This document shows, piece after piece, positions 1-13,913 of a DNA stretch of 32,548 nucleotides; the stretch's first letter is position 1, and every line of letters starts with the position of its first letter. The stretch comes from an uncultured Spirochaetaceae bacterium (GTDB lineage Bacteria; Spirochaetota; Spirochaetia; Sphaerochaetales; Sphaerochaetaceae), in contig CALXXO010000010.1 in NCBI GenBank assembly GCA_944392705.1, forward strand, positions 1-32,548. The letters are read 5' to 3'. The position numbers and the translations under genes were made by a program. The notes beneath the pieces were generated by a model. The model was not told the origin of the DNA. It was given only the letters and a program-made list of their open reading frames with translations, and did no database searches.

Positions 1-288
1 GGGGAAGGGCTCGAAGGAGTATTTATCTTCGATGTAAAGCCCTTTGAAAAGTTCCTTTCTCCCCTCAAACAGGGAATGAAGTGTGTGGCAGAAAAGGCTT
101 TTCCCGAATCTTCTCGGCCTGGAAATGAAGAAGAAATTGTCTGGATTGTCAGAGACAAGAGAGTGTATGAATCTTGTTTTGTCTACATATACGAATCCCT
201 TGTTTCTGTAATCCTCGAATACTGGTGTAGTAGTCGTGATTCCTCTCATGTCCTCATTATAGCTTTGTTCCTTTTTGATTCCAGTCAT
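1..288 (-). CDS. AAA-ATPase-like protein, N-terminal part (cut by window edge)
   Basis: Reading the minus strand from the ATG at 288 gives 96 codons that run off the window without a stop. A strong ribosome binding site (AGGAGG) lies just upstream. The visible protein has TTPVFEDYR, then YVDKTRFI at about residues 34-41, then a P-loop-like FISRPRRFGKSL at 54-65, followed by LFKGLYIED. This order is typical of the AAA-ATPase-like family (PF09820), whose members usually continue into a PD-(D/E)XK nuclease-like C-terminal domain near residue 500. The function of the family is unsettled; it is often multi-copy in gut bacteria and has been linked to mobile or defence contexts. Only the N-terminal part is seen, so the nuclease-like half is assumed. 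It lies 52 bases downstream of the mgtC-like gene on the same strand. Confidence 0.82.
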   Translation of the reverse strand, partial: MTGIKKEQSYNEDMRGITTTTPVFEDYRNKGFVYVDKTRFIHSLVSDNPDNFFFISRPRRFGKSLFCHTLHSLFEGRKELFKGLYIEDKYSFEPFP

Positions 289-340
289 ATGCTAACCTCC
301 TGAATGTAATACGCAGGAGATAGCATTTCCGGTCAGGTTT

Positions 341-1024
341 TCAGAGTTCTTCGAAGTAGCTTACATCATTGCTTCCGCCGATTATTGAGAGCATTGCATC
401 GTGCGTCACCGATGCGTTTAGGGCCCTGAGCGTGATTATGAATGCAGCATCGGACGATATCCCCTTTCTCTCGCTCTGTATATTCTCGACGTAGAAATCA
501 TGAAGCTTCAGGAAGTGCAGGAAATCAGCGAAACAGCTGCCGCTTTTAAGTTCGACATATAGATTGAGAGTTCGTGTCTTCTGTCTTATCTTCAGATCCC
601 AGTGGTTGAGCAATCTGAGAATTACAAGTATAGAAAGCCCTCCTGTTATAGCAACTTCGTATAATCCTATTCCGATAGAAAGTCCTACTGCAGCAGCTGC
701 CCACAATCCTGCAGCAGTAGTTAGTCCTTTGATTTGGTTCTGTTTTGTGACAATGATTGAACCAGCACCGAGAAAACCGATTCCGCTTACTACCTGAGCT
801 GCCATTCTGACAGGGTCCCCGGTATTATATGCCTGATAAACATACTGGTTTGTGATCATGACAATGCAGGATCCCATACATACAAGGATATATGTCCTGA
901 GACCTGCCGGTCTGTTCTTGAGACCTCTTTCAATGCCCAGTATTGCTCCAAGCGTTATGGATACGAAAATACGTATCAGTACAGAGCATAGGGTTAATGT
1001 TCGTACATCATCCAATCCATCCAT
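341..1024 (-). CDS. MgtC/SapB family inner-membrane protein
   Basis: This is a 227-residue protein with about five hydrophobic segments in its first 150 residues. It carries the MgtC/SapB signatures GAILGIERG, NRPAGLRTYILVCMGS, GIGFLGAGSI and GLTTAAGLWAAAAVG. A soluble C-terminal domain (about residues 150-227) resembles the ACT-like domain of longer family members. MgtC proteins sit in the inner membrane and are linked to growth in low magnesium and control of ATP synthase; the exact role here is unknown. I chose the ATG at 1024. An in-frame TTG at 1060 would add 12 residues, but that TTG is part of a perfect TTGACA -35 box, so it is probably not transcribed. There is no Shine-Dalgarno sequence at either start. 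Confidence 0.85.
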   Translation of the reverse strand: MDGLDDVRTLTLCSVLIRIFVSITLGAILGIERGLKNRPAGLRTYILVCMGSCIVMITNQYVYQAYNTGDPVRMAAQVVSGIGFLGAGSIIVTKQNQIKGLTTAAGLWAAAAVGLSIGIGLYEVAITGGLSILVILRLLNHWDLKIRQKTRTLNLYVELKSGSCFADFLHFLKLHDFYVENIQSERKGISSDAAFIITLRALNASVTHDAMLSIIGGSNDVSYFEEL

Positions 1025-1060
1025 GAGAAAAAAGTTAGGAGAGTATGTTCCAACTGTCAA
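1025..1060 (-). promoter_or_regulatory. Promoter of the mgtC-like gene, start-proximal
   Basis: On the minus strand TTGACA (1055-1060) is followed by a 17-base spacer and TAACTT (1032-1037), then 7 bases to the ATG. The -35 box is a perfect match and the -10 is weak. Transcription would begin at or one base before the ATG, giving a leaderless or nearly leaderless message. This fits the lack of a ribosome binding site. Confidence 0.5.
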
Positions 1061-1133
1061 TGATTTGTTTTTAATATTTTTCTAACATTTTGTTAACATT
1101 GGCTTTCGGTGTGTTTTGATGCGGGAGTAGATT

Positions 1134-2525
1134 ATGAATATACTCTCGAGAAAAGGAAACATTATGAAAATCCACCAGGCAGATTTCTCGGAAGGGAAAG
1201 TATCGACATTGATACTGCGCGTTTCATTTCCCCTGATTATCGCAGAACTTGTGAACCTTCTTTATAATATGGTCGACAGGATTTATATAGGGCACCTTCC
1301 TGAAACAGGTTCTGTGGCACTTACAGGCCTTGGATTGTGTTTTCCAATCATTTCATTGATAAGCGCATTCGCAAAACTGTATGGTCCGAATGGAGGAGCT
1401 CCGCTTTGTGCCATGGCGAGAGGGAAGGGTGATTTGAAAGAAGCTTCTCTTGTTATGGGAAACTCTTTCCTCATGTCGGTTATTACAGGGTTCTCTCTGA
1501 TGCTTGTTGTTCTTATTTTCAACAAGCCAATACTGTATGCATTCGGAGCAAGCGATCTTACATACCCTTATGCAAGGGATTACCTCATGATTTATTCTGT
1601 CGGGACTATTCCGGTACTTGTCACGCTTAGCATGAATGCTTTCATCAACAGCCAGGGCTTTGCGATGATTGGAATGCTTACTGTAATCATAGGGGCTGTA
1701 ATAAACATTGTACTGGACCCGATTCTGATATTCGTATTCGACCTTGGCGTAAAAGGGGCCGCGATTGCAACAGTCTTCAGCCAGAGTGTCTCTTGTATTT
1801 TCGCAGTTGCATTTCTGTGCGGTCGCAATGTCGAGTTGCGCCTTCGCTTTCAGGATATGAAGCTTGGGGGCAGAAGATGCTGGAAAATAATAGCCCTTGG
1901 AACAAGTGGATTTACAATGGGCGCGACAAATTCAATTGTCCAGCTCGTTTGCAATAAATGCGCTTTTATATGGGGTGGAGATCTGTATGTAGGTGTAATG
2001 ACGATTCTTAACTCGGTCAGAGAAGTCTACAACACTGTGATGAATGGTATCGGAAGCGGTGCAAGCCCTGTCATGAGTTATAACTATGGAGCAAGGAACG
2101 GGCAGCGAACGATAAAGGCAAGCAATTTCACATTGGTATGTACATTCACATATGCGCTTATTGCCTGGCTTGTCATAATTATCTTTCCGCACGCTATGGC
2201 GATGCTCTTTACCCAGGATTTGGCAATGATTGAAGCATCTGCTGCCGCATTGAAGATATACTTCTTCGGATTTTTCTTCATGGCTTTCCAGACGGCGGGT
2301 CAGCAGACATTTGTCGCGCTGGGAAAAGCTAAGCAGGCTGTATTCTTCTCCCTTTTCAGAAAAGTCATAATCGTGGTCCCTCTAACCATCCTCCTTCCAT
2401 ATCTTTTCGGTATCAATGGCGTAATGATGGCAGAACCTATAAGCAATGTCATAGGAGGACTTGCCGCATACCTTTCCATGCGGCATATGGTTATGCCAGA
2501 GCTTAAGGCCATGGATGAAAACTGA
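1134..2525 (+). CDS. MATE family multidrug/organic cation efflux transporter
   Basis: A 463-residue, strongly hydrophobic protein with about 12 membrane spans and the MATE layout of two repeated halves. Recognisable pieces are VNLLYNMVDRIYIGH in the first helix pair, FINSQGFAMIGM, VINIVLDPILIF, SPVMSYNYGARNG at the start of the second half, and AEPISNVIGG near the end. The family exports drugs or metabolites by Na+ or H+ antiport across the inner membrane. Length is normal (440-470). Two starts compete: ATG at 1134, preceded by GGGAG at 6 bases, and ATG at 1164, preceded by AAGGA at 6 bases. The second fits family alignments slightly better. The gene diverges from mgtC and its stop touches the terminator of the converging mutase operon. 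The substrate cannot be told from sequence. Confidence 0.9.
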   Translation: MNILSRKGNIMKIHQADFSEGKVSTLILRVSFPLIIAELVNLLYNMVDRIYIGHLPETGSVALTGLGLCFPIISLISAFAKLYGPNGGAPLCAMARGKGDLKEASLVMGNSFLMSVITGFSLMLVVLIFNKPILYAFGASDLTYPYARDYLMIYSVGTIPVLVTLSMNAFINSQGFAMIGMLTVIIGAVINIVLDPILIFVFDLGVKGAAIATVFSQSVSCIFAVAFLCGRNVELRLRFQDMKLGGRRCWKIIALGTSGFTMGATNSIVQLVCNKCAFIWGGDLYVGVMTILNSVREVYNTVMNGIGSGASPVMSYNYGARNGQRTIKASNFTLVCTFTYALIAWLVIIIFPHAMAMLFTQDLAMIEASAAALKIYFFGFFFMAFQTAGQQTFVALGKAKQAVFFSLFRKVIIVVPLTILLPYLFGINGVMMAEPISNVIGGLAAYLSMRHMVMPELKAMDEN

Positions 2526-2547
2526 GCCCCAGTTTAATCTGAGGCCC
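2524..2547 (-). terminator. Terminator of the NifU-like/GH38/mutase operon
   Basis: On the minus strand GGGCCTCAG and CTGGGGCTC pair as a 9-bp stem (two G-U pairs) around ATTAAA, followed by AGTTTTC. It lies 7 bases past the mutase stop and overlaps the stop codon of the converging MATE gene. The G-U pairs become mismatches on the plus strand, so it should act mainly on the minus transcript. Confidence 0.45.
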
Positions 2548-2554
2548 ATGCTTT

Positions 2555-4276
2555 TCATATTCCGAGGAATTTCTCAATCTCTTCTCTGAGTTCCTTCTCT
2601 GTTTCTGCGGCTTTTGCTTTGTCGTTTGACCTGATAGAGAAGTAAATCTTGAGTTTTGGCTCTGTACCAGAAGGTCTTACGACTACGGAAATACCGTTTT
2701 CTGTTATGAATTTCATAACATCCGATACCGGAAGGTTGATGGCAGTCTTTTTGCCATTCTTGTCAGTAGAGACGGAATTGAGGTAATCATTGCAAACCAC
2801 GACGCTGCTGCCAGCAAAAGATGTAGGAGGTTCCTCTCTGAGCTTCTTTGTCATAGCCTTCATCTTCTCGAATCCAGCTTCGCCATCGAACTCATAGCTA
2901 TGCAATGTGTTGTAGAAGTATCCATAGGTACTGTACAACTCTGAAAGCACATCCAGAAGGCTCTTCCCCCTCTTTCTGTAGTATGCAGTCATATCTGCAA
3001 TCATCATTGCACCATCGACAGCATCCTTATCGCGGACATAGCTTCCTGTCAGATAGCCATAGCTCTCCTCGAATCCAAGGATATACCTGTTCTCCTCTCC
3101 ATATTTCTCGAGAAGTCCAATCTGTTCTCCAATGTATTTGAACCCTGTAAGGACTTCCCTGATTTCAATTCCATAGTGTTCCGCGATTCTTGTTGCCATG
3201 TCTGTTGTGACTATAGTCTTCACCACGACAGGTTTCTCTGGCATCTGGCCAAGCTCTATACGGCGTTTTGCAATCCAGTCGAGAAGAAGGACACCTGTTT
3301 CATTTCCAGAGAGGAGAGTGTATCCGCCTTCGCTGTTCCTGACTGCGATTCCGACTCTGTCGGAGTCCGGATCAGTTGCGATAAGGATATCGCTGCCGGA
3401 CTTCTCAGCATCTCTCAAACCGAGCTCCAGGGCTTCTCTTATTTCCGGATTAGGGTAAGGACAGGTTGGGAAGTTGCCATCTGGGTTTTCCTGCTCTTTG
3501 ACAATATGGATGTTGGTATATCCATTCTTCTTGAGACAGGTAGTCACGCATCTCAGGCCTGCACCATTGAGAGGCGTGTAGACAATTGAAAGGTTTTTGT
3601 CCCCGTCATTGTCCTTAAGGAGGGATTCATTTGAAACGGCGTCGATGAAGGCATTGATTGTATCCTCGCCAATCCATTCAATGATTCCCGATTCAAGGCC
3701 TTTGCTGAAATCCATTCTCTTTATGCCTGAGAATATATCGATTCCATTGATGGCCTTCTGAATAGCTTCCGCAGCTTTTGTGGTTATCTGGCAACCATCC
3801 GGACCATATACCTTATAGCCATTGTACTTCGCCGGATTGTGGCTGGCTGTAACGACGATACCGCCGGAACAGCCAAGGTGCCTTACCGCAAATGAAAGCG
3901 ATGGAGTTGGCATCAGGGTGGGGTACATATGTACCTTTACACCGTTTGCGGCAAATACAGATGCTGCAGTCTCGGAGAAGAGATCTGATTTTATTCTGCT
4001 GTCATGGGCTATCGCGACAGAAGGATTCTTGAATTCTGCATTGAGGTAGTCAGCATAACCCTGGCTTGCCTTTGCAACCGTCATGACATTCATTCTGTTC
4101 GTTCCAGCACCAATGACACCCCTGAGTCCACCTGTTCCGAATTCAAGGTCGCGGTAGAAAGCATCATTGATTTTCTCTTCATCACCCTTGATGGACTCCA
4201 GCTCTGCTTTGAGATCTTTGTCATAGAGCTCATTTGCAAGCCACTCCGAGTATCTCTTTTCTGTTTCCTTTTCCAT
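2555..4276 (-). CDS. Phospho-sugar mutase (phosphoglucomutase/phosphomannomutase)
   Basis: A 573-residue cytoplasmic alpha-D-phosphohexomutase that interconverts sugar 1- and 6-phosphates (glucose and/or mannose). All four family motifs are present: FGTGGLRG near residue 46, the catalytic phosphoserine loop TASHNP (Ser145), the Mg-binding loop DPDSDR (Asp302, 304, 306), the sugar-binding GFEES (401-405), and the phosphate-binding RPSGTEPK near the C-terminus. Length and motifs match the long PgcA-like branch (about 570-580) rather than 450-residue ManB/GlmM types. The start is preceded by a GGGGGAA purine run. It is third in a minus-strand operon, 18 bases after the GH38 mannosidase, which suggests a role in using released sugars; whether glucose or mannose phosphate is preferred is not decidable. 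Confidence 0.93.
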   Translation of the reverse strand: MEKETEKRYSEWLANELYDKDLKAELESIKGDEEKINDAFYRDLEFGTGGLRGVIGAGTNRMNVMTVAKASQGYADYLNAEFKNPSVAIAHDSRIKSDLFSETAASVFAANGVKVHMYPTLMPTPSLSFAVRHLGCSGGIVVTASHNPAKYNGYKVYGPDGCQITTKAAEAIQKAINGIDIFSGIKRMDFSKGLESGIIEWIGEDTINAFIDAVSNESLLKDNDGDKNLSIVYTPLNGAGLRCVTTCLKKNGYTNIHIVKEQENPDGNFPTCPYPNPEIREALELGLRDAEKSGSDILIATDPDSDRVGIAVRNSEGGYTLLSGNETGVLLLDWIAKRRIELGQMPEKPVVVKTIVTTDMATRIAEHYGIEIREVLTGFKYIGEQIGLLEKYGEENRYILGFEESYGYLTGSYVRDKDAVDGAMMIADMTAYYRKRGKSLLDVLSELYSTYGYFYNTLHSYEFDGEAGFEKMKAMTKKLREEPPTSFAGSSVVVCNDYLNSVSTDKNGKKTAINLPVSDVMKFITENGISVVVRPSGTEPKLKIYFSIRSNDKAKAAETEKELREEIEKFLGI

Positions 4277-4294
4277 TCCATTCCCCCTTTTGTT

Positions 4295-7246
4295 TCAGAG
4301 TTCCTCTGCGATTGTTATGATTTCGAAAGGCTTGTAGTCGATAGTATCCGCCCAGCCTTCATGATCCTCGAGCATATTCAGGGTCTCAAACTTCTTTCCG
4401 AGATTGAGACGGCCCCTCTTTCCATCCTGTTCGGAGAGACGGTAGATAATCTTCTTTCCATCCTCTGAGAGTTTGACAGCTTCGAGGTATAGTGGACCGA
4501 AATCCCATGATGCAGCGAGGCCCTCTTCCGTCCTGATAAGCGGTGTGTTGTATTCGATAGCCCTTCTGTTGATACCAGCTTCGACAGCGGATCCGCTGTG
4601 TGGAAGTATCGTAAGACAGAAATCATGGTGGCCGATATCCGACATGATATCCGGCCTGATGTTGGAGCGGAGGAGGGAAACAGTGAATCCATCCTCCTGA
4701 ACACCGAGACCATACTTTCCTTCGTTTATCACAGCGATACCGCCATCTGCTTCGGCAAAGTCTGTCCAGAGATGTGTCGACACCTCAAACCTTGCCTGCT
4801 GCCAGGTTGTGTTCTTGTGAGTATCCCTTGCAGCATAGCCAGCGCTTGTATCGGTAATGAGGGTTCTCGAAAGGACATTGCAGGCGAATTCGGCTTTCAT
4901 GAGCTTGTGCTTTTCATCCCAGTCCACGATATGCTCTGTTTCGATTTCCCTGGACTCTGAGAAAAGCCTGATTACGATCTTCCATGTGCTCTTGTCGTCA
5001 GGTGTCTTGAGAACAGTGGAGAATTCAGCAACAGTGCTGTCCGCCCTGTCGAGGGAAAGAGGTTTCTCGACTTTCAGCTCATACTCAACCTCATCGTAGT
5101 TTGGAAGAATATCCCAGGCATCGTACATTCCCGGTGTATCCTGGAAGAGATGAAGCTTGTTGAAGCCGCCTTTTACCCATTCCCTTTCTCCGTTCTTTTC
5201 CTTCAGGCTTCTGAAAGAGCCATCCTCATTGAACTCTATTGAGTAGAAAGGAGTCTCAACATTGAGTCCATTGCATTTGAGCCAGCTTGTATCGGAAGTC
5301 GTCGCGTCCTCAGCTTTCCCTGTGGAAAGAGAATCGATAGCAGGGTAGGAGAAGTATCCTTTCTTTCCATGCCTTACAGCGCTCCCATTCTCTGCTTCGA
5401 TGAAATGGACACCGCTGCGTTTCCAGTTGAGGGAATTGAAATAGCTCTTTCCGTTTTCCTCGAGGATTGCATCGAGCGTCGAGTCGACAGCGCGATAATC
5501 ATTCATTGCATCCTCGTATACCGGATTGATATGGCTACCTGGGAGGATGTCATGGAACTGGTTGAGGAGGAATTTCTTATATGCATTCCTGATTGTATCT
5601 GCAGGGTATTCCTTGCCTTTGAGTGCGCGGATTACCGACACTATCTCGGTGCTTCTGAACTTCGATTCGAGCATTCTGTTGTAAGCTTTGAGATTGGACT
5701 TTGTCGTGAATGTTCCGCGGTGCATTTCAAGATACAGCTCGCCATCCCATACGGAGAGCTCTGTATTTCCATCGAAGTTGCTATGGAGATACTCATCGGC
5801 TCTCATGTGCTTTGTCTTCGGCATCAGGGAAAGCTTGTCGAAGCGATGCATCATCTCTATCATTTCCTCGGTGACGCCGCTGCCGCCATCTCCGTATCCG
5901 AACATAGAGAGTGTTGCTCCCCCTCTTTCCTTGTCCTGGTATGCATCCCAGTTCTCCATGATCTGGCTAGGCATATTCCAGGTAATGAAATGTGTTGGAG
6001 GGACGCAGGCATAGATCAATGTCCCATCAAGTCCTTTCCACAGGAAGTTGTTGTGTGGGAAGCGGTTTGTATCGTTCCATGTCGACATCTTATTGGAGAT
6101 GAAATAATTCACTCCGGACTTCTTGAGTATCTGTGGAAGAATCCAGCTGTTGCCGAATACATCTGGAAGCCATGCTGTGTCTACAGTGATACCAAAGGCC
6201 TTTCTGTAGTAATGCTGTCCATAAAGGCACTGTCTTATAAGGCTTTCAGCTGATGGTATATTGCAGTCCGGTTCGACATACATCGCTCCGACAGGTTCGA
6301 ACTGGCCGCTCTTCACTTTTTCCTTGAGCTCTGCAAACAGTTCAGGGTGATACTTCTCGAGAGTCTCATAGACGTAGGGCTGTGTATGGGTGTAATGGAA
6401 GTCGGGATACTGGTCCATCAGTCTCATCTGGATGAGAATGGTTCTTGCATTCTTCTCGACAACATGGATGCGTCTCCAGTAGTAAGCGATGTCGAGGTGG
6501 GAGTGCCCGATTAATGCAACATTTCCGGAGGACCTGAAATCCGTATTCTGGAAGATTCTTTTCTCGATATATGCTCTTGCTTTATCGGCACCTTCGAATG
6601 TGTTGAAATCAACGAAGTTCAGGGCTGCATTCAGCTCTTTTGCGATATAAGCTCTGGCATCCTCGTCGAAATGCCTTGACTTGGCTACATCGATGAGCAT
6701 TGTGAGATCATAGTAAAGATCTAGCACATCATGGCGGAGCGTGACGATGTACATACCTGTGAAAATCTGCCTACAGCCCCTTGATGCCATTGATTCAGGA
6801 TTCCTTTCATCATCTGGCTTTGACCTGTTGTAGCCTTCGATTTCAATCTTTATCTTTCCATCATTTCCGATGAAAGGTGTGAGGAGCATCCTGTCTCTGT
6901 TTGGATCGATACCTCCGGCATACTTTCCATTTACCTTAATCAGCATCTCCGCTGCTGTATGATGATACAGCCATAGCTCCTGTCCTCTGAGATTCTCAGG
7001 AACAACAGCTTCGCCTTCGATGAATGCTGTTCCATCGGGGGTGAAATACATATCGCCATTTACCAGAGGTCTCCAGCCTTCCGGATAATACTCGAATTCG
7101 TTTTCGCTTATCTGTCTGGCATCCCTGATCCTGAGATCAGTGATCTCTACCTTGTCCTTTATGAATCCACGCCTGAGCCATGAATAGCGGAGATCTGTCC
7201 ACTCCTCAGGTCTCATACTCCTTCTTATGACTTCTACAAATGCCAT
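4295..7246 (-). CDS. Alpha-mannosidase, glycoside hydrolase family 38
   Basis: A 983-residue GH38 enzyme that removes alpha-linked mannose by a retaining, zinc-dependent mechanism. The zinc and active-site motifs are clear: GHSHLD (His248, His250, Asp252), the nucleophile loop WLPDVFGNS (Asp362), YGDGGSG (451-457), and NQFHDILPGSH (562-572), which supplies further metal/active-site histidine and aspartate. An N-terminal beta-sandwich (about 55-140) precedes the catalytic barrel, and a large C-terminal beta-sandwich region follows residue 600. There is no signal peptide, so it is cytoplasmic and must act on imported oligosaccharides. The ATG is preceded by TAGGAGGGGAAA, in which the TAG is also the stop codon of the upstream NifU-like gene, so the two are tightly coupled. 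Length fits bacterial GH38 enzymes (850-1050). Confidence 0.95.
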   Translation of the reverse strand: MAFVEVIRRSMRPEEWTDLRYSWLRRGFIKDKVEITDLRIRDARQISENEFEYYPEGWRPLVNGDMYFTPDGTAFIEGEAVVPENLRGQELWLYHHTAAEMLIKVNGKYAGGIDPNRDRMLLTPFIGNDGKIKIEIEGYNRSKPDDERNPESMASRGCRQIFTGMYIVTLRHDVLDLYYDLTMLIDVAKSRHFDEDARAYIAKELNAALNFVDFNTFEGADKARAYIEKRIFQNTDFRSSGNVALIGHSHLDIAYYWRRIHVVEKNARTILIQMRLMDQYPDFHYTHTQPYVYETLEKYHPELFAELKEKVKSGQFEPVGAMYVEPDCNIPSAESLIRQCLYGQHYYRKAFGITVDTAWLPDVFGNSWILPQILKKSGVNYFISNKMSTWNDTNRFPHNNFLWKGLDGTLIYACVPPTHFITWNMPSQIMENWDAYQDKERGGATLSMFGYGDGGSGVTEEMIEMMHRFDKLSLMPKTKHMRADEYLHSNFDGNTELSVWDGELYLEMHRGTFTTKSNLKAYNRMLESKFRSTEIVSVIRALKGKEYPADTIRNAYKKFLLNQFHDILPGSHINPVYEDAMNDYRAVDSTLDAILEENGKSYFNSLNWKRSGVHFIEAENGSAVRHGKKGYFSYPAIDSLSTGKAEDATTSDTSWLKCNGLNVETPFYSIEFNEDGSFRSLKEKNGEREWVKGGFNKLHLFQDTPGMYDAWDILPNYDEVEYELKVEKPLSLDRADSTVAEFSTVLKTPDDKSTWKIVIRLFSESREIETEHIVDWDEKHKLMKAEFACNVLSRTLITDTSAGYAARDTHKNTTWQQARFEVSTHLWTDFAEADGGIAVINEGKYGLGVQEDGFTVSLLRSNIRPDIMSDIGHHDFCLTILPHSGSAVEAGINRRAIEYNTPLIRTEEGLAASWDFGPLYLEAVKLSEDGKKIIYRLSEQDGKRGRLNLGKKFETLNMLEDHEGWADTIDYKPFEIITIAEEL

Positions 7247-7255
7247 TTTCCCCTC

Positions 7256-12226
<4,971 letters not shown>

Positions 12227-12230
<4 letters not shown>

Positions 12231-13771
12231 TTCTTAAGATTCATCTCCTGGAACTCGGAGGGGGTTATTCCCGTTATATTCTTGAATGCTCTGGAAAATG
12301 ATCTGTAATCATGATAGCCGAGAACATACGCGATATCCGTTACCGAAGCATCCTTTTCGAGGAGCCGTTTCCGTGCATCCTCCATCTTGCGCTGAAGGAT
12401 GAATTCTCTCAGCGTTGTATCTGTCTTCTTCCGGAAATAGATTGCGGCGTAGGAAGGGCTGAGATTTACCAGATCTGCAATATCCTCGAGCCTTATCTGC
12501 TCCTCTGGGTGTGTGTCGATATACTCAATCATCTTCCTGATAATGGAATCGTCTTCCTCTTTTCCATTCAGCCGTTTCCTGGCTTCTTTCTCGCCGTATA
12601 CTGCATCGATGTAATGAGCGATGTCCGAGAATAATGAATTGAGTCCATCTTCAAGTGATGAGATTGTGTTGTATCTGGTTATATCAATAGCTTCTGGAAT
12701 CAGGGATGCATTTCCTATGAGGGCGTCCAGGATTTTCCCTTCTTCCCTCACGAGCCAGTAGGTGATGCTGTAGACATAGTTCGGTGGCGGCATCGTCGCT
12801 CCGAGAAGTTTGTTTATGAATGATGAGCAGAAAGCTCTTATTCCCTCAGTGTCATTTGATAGTATGTACTCCGAAAGCGTTTCGGCATCAGCTTCCGATG
12901 GCTTGTATTCCGGCGGTGTGGTTGCAATCATATCGGAGGTGAATATCCTGGAGTTCTCATCATACAGCTGGTAGGAGAGTGCGACAGCTGCTTTGCTGAA
13001 TGATGACGAGACGGCAGTTGGCCTGTCGACTACATTTCCGATTGCAATCTTTGGAAAAGGTAGATTGCTATCGCTGAGTGCTTTCAGGGATTCTTCCGCT
13101 ATCTGGAAAGGAGGTTTCTCGGAAAGGCTGAAAATTGCCCTGATTATCCTCTGGTCCTTGTTCCAGATTATCCTTTTCAGTCCTTCGGTAGCTTTCTCGA
13201 GAACTGATATCGTTCCTTCCTTTATAGGAGACTGGAAAGACATGATCATGGCAAAGCACGCCCCGGTGGATAGCGCTTCCTGCCCGGTTGTCAGCATGGT
13301 CATGACAGCGGAACTGTCAAGAATCTTGCCTTCTGCAAGATCGTTGAGAGTTGACCTGCTGATTCTTATTCCTTCTTTTCCGTTGTCTGTAATCTTTCTT
13401 TTTCTGAGTGAAGCCAGAGTCTCTCTCAGCTCATCTGCATCGACTGGTTTCAGAAGATAGGCTTTGGCCTGGAAGCGAAGTGCGGTCCGCGCATAATCGA
13501 AGTTGCCATAACCGCTTAGGATTATGATATCTGTATCTATGGCCGCATCTGCCAGCTTTTCCAGTACAGCCAGTCCTGTTAGCCCTGGCATCATGATATC
13601 CATAATCGCAAAGTCCGGTTTCAATGCGAGAATCTTCTCCAATGCTTCCTGTCCTGTGGAAGCCACAGCTATTACAGATATGCCCAGTTCCTCCCACACG
13701 GAAAGGGAAGCGAGTCCCTCTGTTATTGCTGGTTCATCGTCTGCTAAAAGTGCTGTGAGGTATGGATTCAT
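12227..13771 (-). CDS. YesN-type response regulator (receiver + AraC DNA-binding domain)
   Basis: A 514-residue regulator. The N-terminal receiver has the acidic pair in ADDEP, the phosphorylated Asp in AIMDIMMPG, a Ser in ILSGYG and the Lys in YLLKPVD. A middle region of about 270 residues has no clear domain. The last 100 residues are an AraC-type double helix-turn-helix (VNLSPSYAAIYFRKK and VLGYHDYRSFSRAFKNITGITPSEF). It is expected to activate the divergent binding-protein/permease genes. Two ATGs exist. The one at 13789 has GAGG pressed against it, too close to work, while the one at 13771 lies exactly 6 bases past a perfect TATAAT, which fits a leaderless start; I chose 13771. It overlaps the downstream kinase gene by 4 bases. 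Confidence 0.92.
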
Positions 13772-13783
13772 GAGCGCATTATA
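13772..13783 (-). promoter_or_regulatory. -10 box of the regulator/kinase operon
   Basis: On the minus strand a perfect TATAAT (13778-13783) sits 6 bases before the ATG at 13771. No good -35 box is found 16-18 bases upstream, which suggests that an activator, perhaps the regulator itself, is needed. The ATG at 13789 would lie upstream of this transcription start. Confidence 0.45.
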
Positions 13784-13813
13784 ACGCATCCTCGGTTAAA
13801 TTTCCGTTGAATG

Positions 13814-13840
13814 TGTCCTGAATATGCTGGAAAATGTCCT
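13814..13840 (+). promoter_or_regulatory. Candidate AraC-type direct-repeat operator
   Basis: TGTCCT occurs at 13814-13819 and again at 13835-13840, 21 bases apart (two helical turns), directly upstream of and touching the weak -35 of the binding-protein promoter. AraC-type regulators bind such direct repeats. The site lies between the YesN-type regulator and its likely target genes. Confidence 0.4.
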
Positions 13841-13868
13841 TCAGGGAAGGCTTTTTACCTCTTAACAT
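13840..13868 (+). promoter_or_regulatory. Promoter of the sugar ABC importer operon
   Basis: TTCAGG (13840-13845), a 17-base spacer and TAACAT (13863-13868). The weak -35 abutting a 21-bp direct repeat is what is expected for a promoter that depends on an activator. Transcription would start near 13875. Confidence 0.35.
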
Positions 13869-13876
13869 GGATTTAA

Positions 13877-13891
13877 ACCGGATTCTCCGGT
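13877..13891 (+). promoter_or_regulatory. 15-bp inverted repeat in the importer leader
   Basis: ACCGGA-TTC-TCCGGT is a perfect inverted repeat between the predicted transcription start and the ribosome binding site of the binding-protein gene. It could be a repressor operator or a small leader hairpin. Confidence 0.35.
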
Positions 13892-13913
13892 CAAGTAAAA
13901 TAAGGAGGATACA

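Noticed and set aside
76-303. 75-codon plus-strand frame at the left edge
   Set aside because: It is antisense to the AAA-ATPase-like reading frame, which has a ribosome binding site and recognisable motifs.
5369-6253. 294-codon plus-strand frame inside the mannosidase gene
   Set aside because: It is a shadow of GH38 on the other strand, with no start signals and no protein family resemblance.
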